Program-made: the position numbers and the translations under genes
In this document: positions 23,399 through 32,605 of the stretch, in pieces
Layout: the number at the start of each line of letters is the position of its first letter
Position numbering within the stretch: position 1 is the stretch's first letter
Origin: Candida dubliniensis CD36
Taxonomy: Eukaryota > Ascomycota > Pichiomycetes > Serinales > Debaryomycetaceae
Assembly: GCF_000026945.1 (NCBI RefSeq)
Contig: NC_012863.1
Span: 518,501-582,500, forward strand
DNA: 64,000 bases
Direction of reading: 5' to 3'
The notes under the pieces: generated by a model
The model's input: the letters and a program-made list of their open reading frames with translations, nothing else
Databases searched by the model: none
Told to the model about the DNA's origin: nothing

Positions 23399-25213
23399 TT
23401 ATACAACATTAATTATACTTGTCATTGGTATTTCAATAATATCTTTAGCAGAAGGATATACCTCAATTTCTACATCCCCTTCACCTAAACTGACTAGTTG
23501 ACCAAAATATACTCTGTGGTTGAACAAAAACTGCACATACATCCCAACTCTAAATTCTAGTGATGTGGAGGATTGGCAGTGGAATTTACAGAATGCTTCT
23601 CCTGAGTTGAAATCGTACTGTACACCATCGACCAATCCACAAGTTCCATGGAATGCTCGGGTGCATTTCTCGTAGCTGCATTGGAAGCATGCACCCATGT
23701 TGCTTTGACGACAAACACCACAACGTAGTTTCTTCTGGTTCTTTGTAATATTGTCTAACCCATGCACTGTGTTAGTTTTGCAGTTACACTTGAGTTGATG
23801 GGGAAACATACTGGCACATATTTTATGCACTCGACGTGCCGTCCTAGGTGTTGCACCATTCACATCAGCTTCCAACAATTCAAACAAGGATGAATGGGAG
23901 TATTTTGTTTGTTGAAGGGTGTTGGGACAAAGCTCGCATTCACGAGGGATGATTTCTGGTTGTTTGTGTGGTCTCCTCGTATTTGCAGGGTCCACATGGT
24001 CTTGTTTCCTCTTGCGGCACTTGCGTTGGATCTTCTCCACCTTGACCACTTCTATTGAACCATCAGAGTCGGATGAGAATCTATTGCCACGCCCTTCTTC
24101 TTCCTCTTTTGCTGTCTCATACTTGGTGCCATAGTACTTTTCCCACAAATGTTTGACATTTATCCCAACAGAATCATTAATGCATTCACACTTTTTGGTA
24201 CGTTTCCCAAACTCAAACCAATCGTCCAACGCAAAGTTCACCGACTCCGCCAAGTTGTAGTCGTAGTTGAACCCGGCATGGTACCCATACGGGTATGTGA
24301 TCATAAACTCGCCCTCTCGGTGTATCGTGTGGTTCACTTTAATACCATGTTTTTCAAGATATGCAGGCGACACCATAAACGTTTTGTGTCTAAGAAATTC
24401 ACGGCACTGCTTGAACTCATCCCGGAATAGATCAACCATCAATGCATAAAACTCTTTGTGCTGGCTTTGTGGTATCAGGTACCATTGTTTTGGTGCTCCA
24501 AAATGTAAATAATTTATCAGGTACAAGTCTTGGTCTTCCAAGTGCCATGCAAACGACGCCTTCCACAACCCCGCATACAAATATGCCTGGTTCACCCCTG
24601 GTAGTTTCTCCTCCATTAGATCAAGCAAGTTCGGTAGATGTGCCACATTCCACACTGTTATCGATTTGTCGAAAACAGTCCCCATAGTGTCTGCTCCATA
24701 CATCGGCTCCGAGTACGACAATGACCTCCAGTAATTAGTCTCAAGTTCCTTACATCGTTCATCAGTGTACTCACTCGTGTTGATGTTGTAGAATGGAATG
24801 CGTTTCGCATGCCCATGCCCAACTTCTGGCTTGTCGCTCCTCTGCTTCCGTCGTGGCGGCTGGCGTGTCTTGGCCATTTCCCGCCATTGGAATATGGAAT
24901 ACTTTTTGTATCGCTCTATATTCTGCAGTTGGTATATCCCTGGCGCATTCGTGTTGATGCTCTGCACTATCGGGTTCTGAATGGACACTTGCCCCAAATT
25001 GCTCTCGGTGTAACATTTCTGCACTCGCAGCACCCATTGGGTAGGAGGGATCACTTTGACTATGCCCGACTCCATTCCGTATTTGTTGATTGCCTTGTTG
25101 AAGTTGTAAAAGTCCCGAAACTCGTGCATGGTCGGTTTGAACACTGGAACCCCATTGTCGTAGTAGCTGGGCTCTATATGTAGACTTGTGTGATTGGGAT
25201 ACACTGATTGCAT
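23399..25213 (-). CDS. JmjN/JmjC/PHD/Tudor-like histone lysine demethylase (KDM4 type), copy A
   Basis: This 604-aa protein has a JmjN domain at about residues 20-60 and a JmjC domain at about 170-340. The expected Fe(II) ligands are H224, E226 and H312. The 2-oxoglutarate contacts are Y172, N234 and K242, matched to human KDM4A Y132, N198 and K206. A charged linker follows, then an extended PHD-type Cys/His-rich region (about 426-546) and a Tudor-like C-terminus (about 553-604). The pattern is that of KDM4 H3K9/H3K36 demethylases. S. cerevisiae Rph1 and Gis1 instead carry C2H2 fingers. All catalytic residues are intact. CTG codons at residues 232 and 246 should be read as Ser, which restores the KDM4 consensus. 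It differs from copy B at eight residues. Confidence 0.9.
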   Translation of the reverse strand: MQSVYPNHTSLHIEPSYYDNGVPVFKPTMHEFRDFYNFNKAINKYGMESGIVKVIPPTQWVLRVQKCYTESNLGQVSIQNPIVQSINTNAPGIYQLQNIERYKKYSIFQWREMAKTRQPPRRKQRSDKPEVGHGHAKRIPFYNINTSEYTDERCKELETNYWRSLSYSEPMYGADTMGTVFDKSITVWNVAHLPNLLDLMEEKLPGVNQAYLYAGLWKASFAWHLEDQDLYLINYLHFGAPKQWYLIPQSQHKEFYALMVDLFRDEFKQCREFLRHKTFMVSPAYLEKHGIKVNHTIHREGEFMITYPYGYHAGFNYDYNLAESVNFALDDWFEFGKRTKKCECINDSVGINVKHLWEKYYGTKYETAKEEEEGRGNRFSSDSDGSIEVVKVEKIQRKCRKRKQDHVDPANTRRPHKQPEIIPRECELCPNTLQQTKYSHSSLFELLEADVNGATPRTARRVHKICASMFPHQLKCNCKTNTVHGLDNITKNQKKLRCGVCRQSNMGACFQCSYEKCTRAFHGTCGLVDGVQYDFNSGEAFCKFHCQSSTSLEFRVGMYVQFLFNHRVYFGQLVSLGEGDVEIEVYPSAKDIIEIPMTSIINVV

Positions 25214-25613
25214 GGTGCAAGATTCGTTGATTGTAGGAATTGAATTTTGTTATTTAAAGGTCGATAGGAAAAAAACTATTTGGTTGCAATGATGTATAAC
25301 TGAAGAATTCAAGGGTTCCAGAAAAGTTTATAAAGGTCACAAGTTTATAAGCCAGGAAAACAAAACCGGGACTCGGAAAAAAAAAAAAAGAGTGTGTCAA
25401 AACCGGGTAAAGCCATATTTCTTAGGAAGCTATACCATGTCTTGTCTAATGATTGTTGATGGTACCTCTCCACAAATGTGCTAAGCAGTAGAATATGTCT
25501 AGCTATTAGAGGATAAACGAAATGTCTTGTACTCTTTGTTAAGGCAATACCCCAGGTAGTTCTTGATTACGCGTTGATTTTGCTTGGTATGAGACTGGAA
25601 AATTTGACACACT
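25214..25613. promoter_or_regulatory. bidirectional promoter in arm A with MCB element
   Basis: This 400-bp region separates the divergent JmjC and 114-aa genes. It contains a perfect MluI cell-cycle box ACGCGT at 25569-25574 and a 13-A tract at 25377-25389. The MCB predicts G1/S control by MBF. Other short frames in this region are shadows. Confidence 0.55.
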
Positions 25614-25958
25614 TTGCCCCCTTCATCTTCTCCTACAGACATTATCCCAACACACACCTCAATGTCAACACAAAGAACCACCCGAAAAGCTACCCACGAA
25701 CAGATCTCCAAGTCCAGAGTGGTGAATGCATCTATCTTGACATTTTTGACTGTACTCATTTTCCTCATATTGTTGTATCATTTGGTGTGGGCTGTGCAAG
25801 TTATGATGTACCAACCATATGGTAACCTTCTCAACAACATAGTCTATGGACCTGGGACGTTGATTGCCAATGCAGGACTAAGTTCAAAATTGATCAAATA
25901 TATCAACGAAAAGTTGGTCGAAGATAAAATAGAGGCAGACTACAAGAAATATATATGA
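25614..25958 (+). CDS. 114-aa single-span membrane protein, copy A
   Basis: This frame is identical in both repeat arms. It has a hydrophilic, Ser/Thr-rich N-terminus of about 38 residues (an alternative start is Met17 at 25662) and one strong hydrophobic segment (about 41-68, NASILTFLTVLIFLILLYHL and onward). A conserved-looking soluble tail ends in a charged helix (KLIKYINEKLVEDKIEADYK). No family was recognised. The composition is protein-like and the C-terminal two thirds are not low-complexity. It diverges from the JmjC gene across a shared promoter. The stop is 13 bp from the end of the repeat arm. Its role is unknown, and coexpression with the demethylase is an inference from the promoter. 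Confidence 0.6.
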   Translation: MPPSSSPTDIIPTHTSMSTQRTTRKATHEQISKSRVVNASILTFLTVLIFLILLYHLVWAVQVMMYQPYGNLLNNIVYGPGTLIANAGLSSKLIKYINEKLVEDKIEADYKKYI

Positions 25959-25999
25959 AGGGGGGAGGGGATAGAAGTATGGGATAGTTTCGAACTATT

Positions 26000-27559
26000 T
26001 CAGGAAGCTTCTTCACTACTTGTATGTGCACTAACAAAAGCTAGGATCCAATTCAAATTAGTCAATAAAAACTTGCAACTTGATGTCCATTCTGAGTTTG
26101 AAGTGACTCTGATGCTTTTGCCACCTATTGTATCATCTTTTATCTTATAAGGCAATTCGATTTCTTGATCAATGGATGTCACTTTTGCCTCTATTAGTTT
26201 GACAATGTCTAAAAGTGCTATCATGGCCACATCTAATTTGTTAAAATTAAATAATTTCCCTAATGAAAATTCATCGGATGAATATAAATTTAAGACGGTT
26301 TTTGATTTGGTAGTTCCATCTATAGAATCTTTGGTATTGAATTTTATTATTTGAGATTGAGATCCCATAGGTACTAATTTATAATTCTTCAAATCCAATT
26401 TCAATCGCTTTATTATAAATACCAATAATAATACTATTTGGCCTAATGCAGCATTAATTTCTGGCCATATTATTTTGTGACCCAATCTGAACCCATTTAT
26501 AGTAGAAAATTTATCTTGACTATCACAAGATATATGAAATATCCTAGTATATATATTAAGATTTCGTAATTTATCAATGTGATCCAATTGAACATCATAA
26601 GCTGCTTTAGATTGCTCCAATTTCTTATTTTTCTCATTTAATTCCAATTGCAAATTGTTTTTCAACCTTAAAACAGAATTTAAGCCATTGTTTCGAAGGT
26701 TATCAAGTTCTTGCTCATAATCAGAAAGTTGAGCTTCTAATTCGGTTTTAGTTTGTTCTAGTTTTTTCAACTCTTTTAAATTCTCTTTTTCTAAAACAGT
26801 CAATTTTTGGAATTCTTGAATTGATTGATATAATTTTTGATCCAAATCTTGATGTAATAAATCAGGATTCACTATTTCGTTATTTTCATCATCTTCATTG
26901 TATAAGTCTAATTGACTATCTTTATCCTTCAATTTCCTTAAAAATGATAAATATGTCTCTTTCTCCTTCTGACTCTGATCAAATTTCAATTGATAGTTTT
27001 CAATTAATAATTTAGCACAATCCTCTGACAATGGATGATCAATTTCTTGGTTGTTGGATAATATTGCAAATATTTTATTTAATGTTTTTATTCGAGTGGA
27101 CATTCGGAAATCATTTCTCTCATCAGTAGATTGACTGCCAGCTTCATCTCCATCTTGACTTTTCTTTGAATTTTCTTCGAATTCATCCGACTCATTGAGC
27201 ACTAAATAGGAATTAGAATCAGAACTAAATTCAGAGTCACGGAGCTTTCGTTGCTGATTATGACCTTCACCTTCATATTCATCTTCCTCGTCATCTTCAT
27301 CATCTTCACTTTCAAAATAATTTCGGTGGTTAATGGGTTCTTGGTTGGTAATGCTTTGATACATCTCGAGTCTATCTTGAGAGATATAGTCTTGTGGATC
27401 CAAATCTTTCAAGATTTGTGAATTTGCCTTTCTGAATAGTTTATATTTCTTTTGGCTAACTAATAATTTTAGTTGTGATTCATTTAGATTTAATAAACTC
27501 TGATCTAAATTCAATGGAGTATCACACTTTTGGCACTCAAAAACTTGATTATTTGACAT
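26000..27559 (-). CDS. VPS30: Beclin-1 homologue Vps30/Atg6
   Basis: This 519-aa protein has an N-terminal CxxC pair (C9, C12) in the context FECQKCDTPLNLDQSLL, as in S. cerevisiae Vps30. An acidic, probably disordered segment (about 80-150) and a long coiled coil (about 185-330) follow. The evolutionarily conserved C-terminal domain (about 333-519) contains NIYTRIFHIS, TINGFRLG and WPEINAALGQIVLLL. Vps30/Atg6 is a shared subunit of the two Vps34 PI3-kinase complexes, acting in autophagy with Atg14 and in endosome-to-vacuole sorting with Vps38. Its stop lies 28 bp from the end of arm A. Confidence 0.92.
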   Translation of the reverse strand: MSNNQVFECQKCDTPLNLDQSLLNLNESQLKLLVSQKKYKLFRKANSQILKDLDPQDYISQDRLEMYQSITNQEPINHRNYFESEDDEDDEEDEYEGEGHNQQRKLRDSEFSSDSNSYLVLNESDEFEENSKKSQDGDEAGSQSTDERNDFRMSTRIKTLNKIFAILSNNQEIDHPLSEDCAKLLIENYQLKFDQSQKEKETYLSFLRKLKDKDSQLDLYNEDDENNEIVNPDLLHQDLDQKLYQSIQEFQKLTVLEKENLKELKKLEQTKTELEAQLSDYEQELDNLRNNGLNSVLRLKNNLQLELNEKNKKLEQSKAAYDVQLDHIDKLRNLNIYTRIFHISCDSQDKFSTINGFRLGHKIIWPEINAALGQIVLLLVFIIKRLKLDLKNYKLVPMGSQSQIIKFNTKDSIDGTTKSKTVLNLYSSDEFSLGKLFNFNKLDVAMIALLDIVKLIEAKVTSIDQEIELPYKIKDDTIGGKSIRVTSNSEWTSSCKFLLTNLNWILAFVSAHTSSEEAS

Positions 27560-27843
27560 GTATTATTTTTAATACTGTGGTGACAGGTTAAAGGGAACTC
27601 TTGCTTGTTTTTTTTTTTTTTGACTTCCTTCACTACTTTCTAAGAGTGGTTAGATAGATAGAAGGATCACTTTTTTTTTATGTGCTCACGATTATATTCT
27701 CTTAAATTTGCTCCACACTGGTTTTTGGTGTGGTAGATAGTGAAGACTCATCAACATTGCCTATGACACCACTCGGCTAATAACTCAAGAAATTTACTTC
27801 TTTATATATTGATAGAAAGAAAAAACACAAAGTTATACACTTA

Positions 27844-28848
27844 TTATACGTACAGTTTAATTTGATCCTGTAAATAGTCCCATACCTTCTTCCCATGCTT
27901 ATCGTCTTTCAAGTCTTGTCGAATCAACCCCAATTTCCCAAATGATATGACATGATCTCCTTTGTTTTTATTCGTTATTTCAGGAGACAATCCAGCAAAG
28001 AGTAAAGTATAGGCCCCCATTTTCTGGTCATGGAAAAACAAATCATATGCCATTTTTTTTAACCCGGTGAGATGTCGCTGGATTCCTGTTTTTAGATATC
28101 CTGGACACAATGAAAGACTTATTGCATTTGTATCTGGATAATGGATATTCCATTGTCTTGCTTGTATCAAATTAATTGCCTTACTTTGATCATACTTTCT
28201 CTTCAACCCTACATCGACAGATTTGAACTCCGGGTCTTGTAAATACATACCACCAATAGGTGAAAACATATGAGCAGTTGAACTAACCCAAACAATTCTT
28301 GACAAGTTTGGGGGATTCTTTTCAGCAGTCTTTCTGAATAATGGATCAAGTAAAGTTTGCAATAATTGAGGACCAATGCAATTCACCCCTAACTCCATCT
28401 GATAGTCCTGTTTTGTCTTCTGATCGGGTGGCGATTCCATAACACCTGCATTATGGTAAATGATGTCCAATCGGTGTTCACGTTGCAAGAACTCTGCGAC
28501 AGCTGGTTTAATTGAGTTCAAATCACTTAAATCAACTTGAATAAATTGTAAATTATCTCCAACATTCTTCAGATATTCCTCAGCCACTTCCAATTTGATT
28601 TTATCTATAGCTTCAAGTGATTTTTGTTTATTTCTTGCCCATATATAAATTCGTGCCTCAGTACTCCCAGCTAATAGTTTAGCTGTTTCATAACCAATTC
28701 CACTATTACCACCCGTAATCACAACTACTTTGTCTTTTAAAGTATCTGAAGAAATATCCTTTTCGGTAAAATGAGGATTACTTGGCCAAAATCCATAAAA
28801 TACTTGATACCATTCTTTAAATGATAGTTTGGGAAAGACTAAAGACAT
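27844..28848 (-). CDS. short-chain dehydrogenase/reductase (retinol-dehydrogenase-like)
   Basis: This 334-aa Rossmann-fold protein has the cofactor motif TGGNSGIG (45-52), NAG (133-135), a catalytic Ser at about 190 (WVSSTAH) and the catalytic YDQSK (Y219, K223). The length and motifs place it with fungal WW-oxidoreductase/retinol-dehydrogenase-like SDRs, such as the lipid-droplet enzyme class. Residues 11-25 are aromatic-rich and could contact a membrane. The substrate is unknown; NADP(H) or NAD(H) use cannot be settled by eye. Confidence 0.85.
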   Translation of the reverse strand: MSLVFPKLSFKEWYQVFYGFWPSNPHFTEKDISSDTLKDKVVVITGGNSGIGYETAKLLAGSTEARIYIWARNKQKSLEAIDKIKLEVAEEYLKNVGDNLQFIQVDLSDLNSIKPAVAEFLQREHRLDIIYHNAGVMESPPDQKTKQDYQMELGVNCIGPQLLQTLLDPLFRKTAEKNPPNLSRIVWVSSTAHMFSPIGGMYLQDPEFKSVDVGLKRKYDQSKAINLIQARQWNIHYPDTNAISLSLCPGYLKTGIQRHLTGLKKMAYDLFFHDQKMGAYTLLFAGLSPEITNKNKGDHVISFGKLGLIRQDLKDDKHGKKVWDYLQDQIKLYV

Positions 28849-29491
28849 TCTGAAGTTGGTTTTACTGCATATAAGGGGAGTTGTTAGCCCTAAATTATGA
28901 AAGAATCAATAGTTTATTTAACCAGTTTCGTTTGATCAGGTTGGAAAAATTGGTTGATGGCTAATATTCTCAAAAAAAGACCTAATTGTCTATACTTTGT
29001 TTTATTATTTAACTTTGCTAAAAACGGGTTGTACCTTTGTATATTGTTTAAACGTTCATTGTTGCTCTGATTCCCAGATTTTGGCCTCTCGTACACTACT
29101 GACAATTTCCTTCAACATCTCCCTCTTTCCAGCGATGGCTGGTTTAAGAGAAAAAAAAAAAATGTATGAAAAATTTTTTTGTAGACTTTTCCTTTACAAC
29201 TTTTTCTATTCTTCTTTAGTTTAACCAAAATTTAAAACTATGGTATAATCAATAGTATGTTATATATTACTTTTGAAATTGATTTGACAAACTATTCTTT
29301 ATTTTTTTGTGATGATAAAAATGTGTCTTTATGGTTTAAACACCTCATGTTAGCACAATGATTTCTCAATAGACTACAACGGTATCTGATTTATATATAT
29401 ATATATATATATAAAGAATTAAATCAATTTCAGTTTATACAAAGACATTGACAGATTTACTAACATATGAAATCAGTAACAACTAATTTTC
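28849..29491. promoter_or_regulatory. divergent promoter region, SDR / SEN2
   Basis: This 643-bp region has a TA repeat at about 29393-29413, shortly before the SEN2 start. It includes the frame-broken small candidate at 28914-29118. Confidence 0.5.
28914..29118 (-). pseudogene. possible small gene broken by a frame change
   Basis: An ATG at 29118 opens 20 codons that read MLKEIVSSVREAKIWESEQQ and then stop. The frame displaced by one base continues without a stop to 28914 and reads like a genuine C-terminus (RYNPFLAKLNNKTKYRQL, then LRILAINQFFQ). No splice signals (GTATGT or a TACTAAC-like branch) were seen at the junction. It could be a decayed or polymorphic small gene, a sequencing error, a frameshift-expressed gene, or coincidence. 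The family is not recognised. Confidence 0.25.
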
Positions 29492-30661
29492 ATGGGTAAA
29501 AAAAATAACAAACTTTTAAATAAAATATATAGTCAACCATTACCAATTACGTTAACTTCTAGCAAGTATAATGTTTCACTACCCAACTTGTATCCCCATA
29601 ATCCAATTTCATGGATTTGGTATATGATAAGGTATTGTCAAATAAATATAGTTTATCAAGTACCAGAATTAGACAATCCACCTCTCTCTGTGATTTACGA
29701 GAATCAAATTTTCAAAGTCATTGATCCCGAATCCATGCTCAAATTATGGAGACAAGGTTTCTTTGGGAAGGGAATATTATCCAGATCTGAACCAACATGG
29801 GAGAAACGTACAATCACCAGGTTGAATTTAGATAAAGCCAATAGTGGTAAAGATTTGGCAATGGAAGACATTACTAAAAAGAGACGTGAAGAGCGAAAGT
29901 TTTTCAAATTGGAGCGTGCTAGATTTCAAGAATTAGAATTGAAGAAAAGACAGGGTATAATTACTGAGAAGGAGGTGGATGAAATGAACAAGTTAGAATC
30001 TCAATTGACTGAATTACGGAAAACTCAAGTTAGATTTGATAAACTGGAAAATGGTGAGGTAAATGAAGTTCATATCAGAGACGAGGATGAGGACATAATA
30101 ACTGAAAATGGGGAATTGTTGCCCTTGGAGTTTTTACAATTGCAAGAAGTTGAAGCATTCTTTTTAAAGTTTGCTTTGCAAAGAGTTGATATCGTTAATG
30201 TTGATTCACTTTTAGATTTATTCTATAAATGCTGTTCACACCATAGCTTTTCGGCCATTCCTACTTCAAATAACCAATTCGTTATTGAATACATTGCATA
30301 TCATTATTTCCGAACTAATGGTTGGTGTGTTCGGTCAGGTATCAAATTTGGTACAGACTTCTTACTATACAAGCGTGGTCCTCCGTTTACACATGCAGAA
30401 TTTTGTGTTTTGGTCATGACAAAGGATTCTAAATACGATTGGTTCCAGATTGCTGCTAAAGCCAGAGTCATAGGAAGTGTGAAAAAAACATTTGTTCTAT
30501 GCTATATAGATTATCCAACTCAAGAAGAATTTGATCATATATTGCAGAAACAGCATGAAAAAGATATTGACCATGGTTTATTGTTGAAAGAATTACTAAA
30601 CAAATACAAAATTTCGGAAGTAATTTATAAACGTTGGAATCCTAGCCGGACTAGAGATTGA
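29492..30661 (+). CDS. SEN2: tRNA-splicing endonuclease catalytic subunit Sen2
   Basis: This 389-aa protein (S. cerevisiae Sen2 is 377 aa) has an N-terminal domain with a Lys/Glu-rich coiled region (about 105-190). The C-terminal nuclease fold (about 262-345) contains EYIAYHYFRTNGWCVRSGIK. The catalytic triad is Y293, H301 and K332, with the same spacing as S. cerevisiae Y289, H297 and K328. Sen2 cleaves the 5' splice site of pre-tRNA introns within the Sen2-Sen34-Sen15-Sen54 complex, which sits on the mitochondrial outer surface in yeast. Confidence 0.93.
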   Translation: MGKKNNKLLNKIYSQPLPITLTSSKYNVSLPNLYPHNPISWIWYMIRYCQINIVYQVPELDNPPLSVIYENQIFKVIDPESMLKLWRQGFFGKGILSRSEPTWEKRTITRLNLDKANSGKDLAMEDITKKRREERKFFKLERARFQELELKKRQGIITEKEVDEMNKLESQLTELRKTQVRFDKLENGEVNEVHIRDEDEDIITENGELLPLEFLQLQEVEAFFLKFALQRVDIVNVDSLLDLFYKCCSHHSFSAIPTSNNQFVIEYIAYHYFRTNGWCVRSGIKFGTDFLLYKRGPPFTHAEFCVLVMTKDSKYDWFQIAAKARVIGSVKKTFVLCYIDYPTQEEFDHILQKQHEKDIDHGLLLKELLNKYKISEVIYKRWNPSRTRD

Positions 30662-31099
30662 GAAGGAGAGAATGAAAGAAAAATGTAAATGTAATAAGTA
30701 TAGGTATAATTTCTGTCAATATATGTGATTTATAAATAGATACATATACGTGTACACTAATGGATATAATTGTTGACACCTTTTTATTTGTGAAATTGTA
30801 TATATGTACACGACCATACTCATCTCATCTTTTTTTGTTGGAAGTAAGATGATTGATGATCTATAAATACGACCAAAATTTTCTCACTTTCAATTTTGAT
30901 AGAAAATTTCTCGATTTTGCCTTTCTCTCTTTTTTTTTTTTTTTGTTATGGTGAATCAGTTAGCTGTTAACAGTTTTTACGTGTACAGAAGGAGAAAAAA
31001 AAAAATAACACCGGAATCTGAACACGAACAAAGTTAAAAGGGCTTTTTTATTATTGTATGGCATGTTCGTGTATTTTTGGATAAAATCATTATAATAGA
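30662..31099. promoter_or_regulatory. SEN2-BUR6 intergenic region
   Basis: This 438-bp spacer has a T tract at about 30930-30945 and an A tract upstream of BUR6. No gene is seen; the antisense frame at 30960-31190 is a shadow of the BUR6 5' end. Confidence 0.45.
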
Positions 31100-31540
31100 A
31101 TGTCAAATTTACAGGATTTAATAAACCACGATGATGATGGTGATTACCTACCATCCCCATCTCCACCACAACAACAGCCACAACACGCAAGTTCTCTGGA
31201 ACTGAAAGCTTCTACTACTGAAGATTTACCTGATTCAATAACTCAAGAACATATATTGACAAGTTTTGAAAAAATAAAAACTCATTTCCCGGCTGCAAGG
31301 ATTAAAAAAATTATGCAAAGCGATGAAGAAATTGGAAAAGTTGCTCAAGCTACACCGGTTATAGTTGGTAGAGCATTAGAAATATTTATGGCCAACTTAG
31401 TTGAAGTGTCATTATTAGAAGCCAAAAAACAAGGGGTCAAAAGAATCACTGCTTCACATGTTAAATCGGCAATTGAAAACACTGAACAATTTGATTTTTT
31501 GGTGGAAGCTGTTGAAAAATATCCATCTTTGAAAAATTGA
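31100..31540 (+). CDS. BUR6: NC2 alpha (Bur6/DRAP1) histone-fold transcription regulator
   Basis: This 146-aa protein has a disordered N-terminus (about 45 aa) and a histone fold at about 53-140 with THFPAARIKKIMQSDEEIGK and VGRALEIFMANLV. The segment FPAARIKKIMQSDEEIGKVA matches the DRAP1/Bur6 consensus rather than Dpb3 or Hap5. Bur6 pairs with Ncb2 to form NC2, which binds TBP on DNA and tunes RNA polymerase II initiation. The length fits S. cerevisiae Bur6 (142 aa). Confidence 0.92.
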   Translation: MSNLQDLINHDDDGDYLPSPSPPQQQPQHASSLELKASTTEDLPDSITQEHILTSFEKIKTHFPAARIKKIMQSDEEIGKVAQATPVIVGRALEIFMANLVEVSLLEAKKQGVKRITASHVKSAIENTEQFDFLVEAVEKYPSLKN

Positions 31541-32605
31541 AGTGAATGTTTCATAACTGTATGCTGCTTATGCTTGACATTGCATCATGCAATGATTGAT
31601 ATGAATTATTATTATTATTATTATTATCGGGTGACAAGTTGTTTGTTTCATTTATAGAAGGGTTTTTTTTTTTTTTTGCTTGTTTTTATCTTATTTTGTT
31701 CAGTTCAATTCTTTTAGCATATAATCATATTTAAAAATTCTATGGAAAGCAAAAAGTAGAGATGCAAATTAGAAAGTGTATATTATTAACTAATCTGATT
31801 GATTGCCAATTTGGTAATTAAAAAGAATAACTGTAAAATAGAATCCAAACTTAGGGCAGTTCTTTTTGTAATATAGGGTGCCAATTCTTTTTCTTTTCAT
31901 TTTCGTGGAATGGCTGTCGTAAAATTGGAATATTCCATGTTACTACTTACACGATGCCAACCTATTAGCATTGTCGTTAAGAAAAAGAAATACAATTAAT
32001 CGTCAATAAACATAGAAAAACAGCAAAGTATTGTTTATTAGAGAGTTAGATCTCTCCGAAAACTAATTCCAGACTTCTATTTCGTCCCCCATAAATAAAA
32101 ATTAGACGCAATTAAGTAAACCCCATACACGGTAGCAACCAACATATTCAATTTGAAGGAAATTTTAGACAATATTCTTTATTCATGAACATATTACAAA
32201 TTAGTCAATAATTAGTAACGGATTGGAGGAGGGGTGTTTGAAAAGGACCAAATGTTGATCAATATTTGCCATTAGAAACACCCTAATCGAGATTATGTGG
32301 GGACGTAAGAGAAAGCAATAAAGGAAGATATTAGTAAATAGTTAGAAATTGATAATGGAAACCGACAGCAATGTTTTGGTTTGTCTATCCTTCTAAAATA
32401 GCAATGATCCTGCACACAACTCACCGTATGATATCATGTTTTGGAAAGAGACTATAAATGTTTCATTGTGTTATACACTTTTAATCAAACAAAGGTTATA
32501 AATACTTTGGACAGATAACTAGTTTTATTTTTCAATTCTACTGTTACTCTTACTCCTTTTTTTTTTTTAACAACTCACTAGAACTTTTTATTTGTTAACT
32601 TTATA
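31541..32605. promoter_or_regulatory. BUR6 3' region and upstream region of the FGGY kinase gene
   Basis: This 1.07-kb spacer has a TTA repeat (about 31607-31627), a T tract (31662-31678) and a T-rich leader before 32606. No gene or RNA was recognised. Confidence 0.5.

Larger units (their letters stand above)
23356..25971 (+). repeat. inverted-repeat arm A (2,616 bp)
   Basis: Aligned by eye with the reverse complement of 44515-47130. The two arms have the same length, and no indel was needed in the stretches compared. They differ by scattered single-base changes. Outside the arms similarity ends abruptly (before 23356 and after 25971). The arm holds the JmjC gene (minus), a bidirectional promoter and the 114-aa membrane-protein gene (plus). 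Confidence 0.95.

Noticed and set aside
24771..25220. 149-codon frame overlapping the demethylase start (and 45266-45715 in the other arm)
   Set aside because: A shadow in another frame of the GC-rich JmjC coding sequence. It has no domain, and the JmjC frame explains the DNA.
23356..25971. Inverted-repeat arms as a transposon or LTR element
   Set aside because: No transposase, integrase or reverse-transcriptase frame is present, no terminal TG...CA long repeats were seen at the arm ends, and the arms carry ordinary host-like genes.
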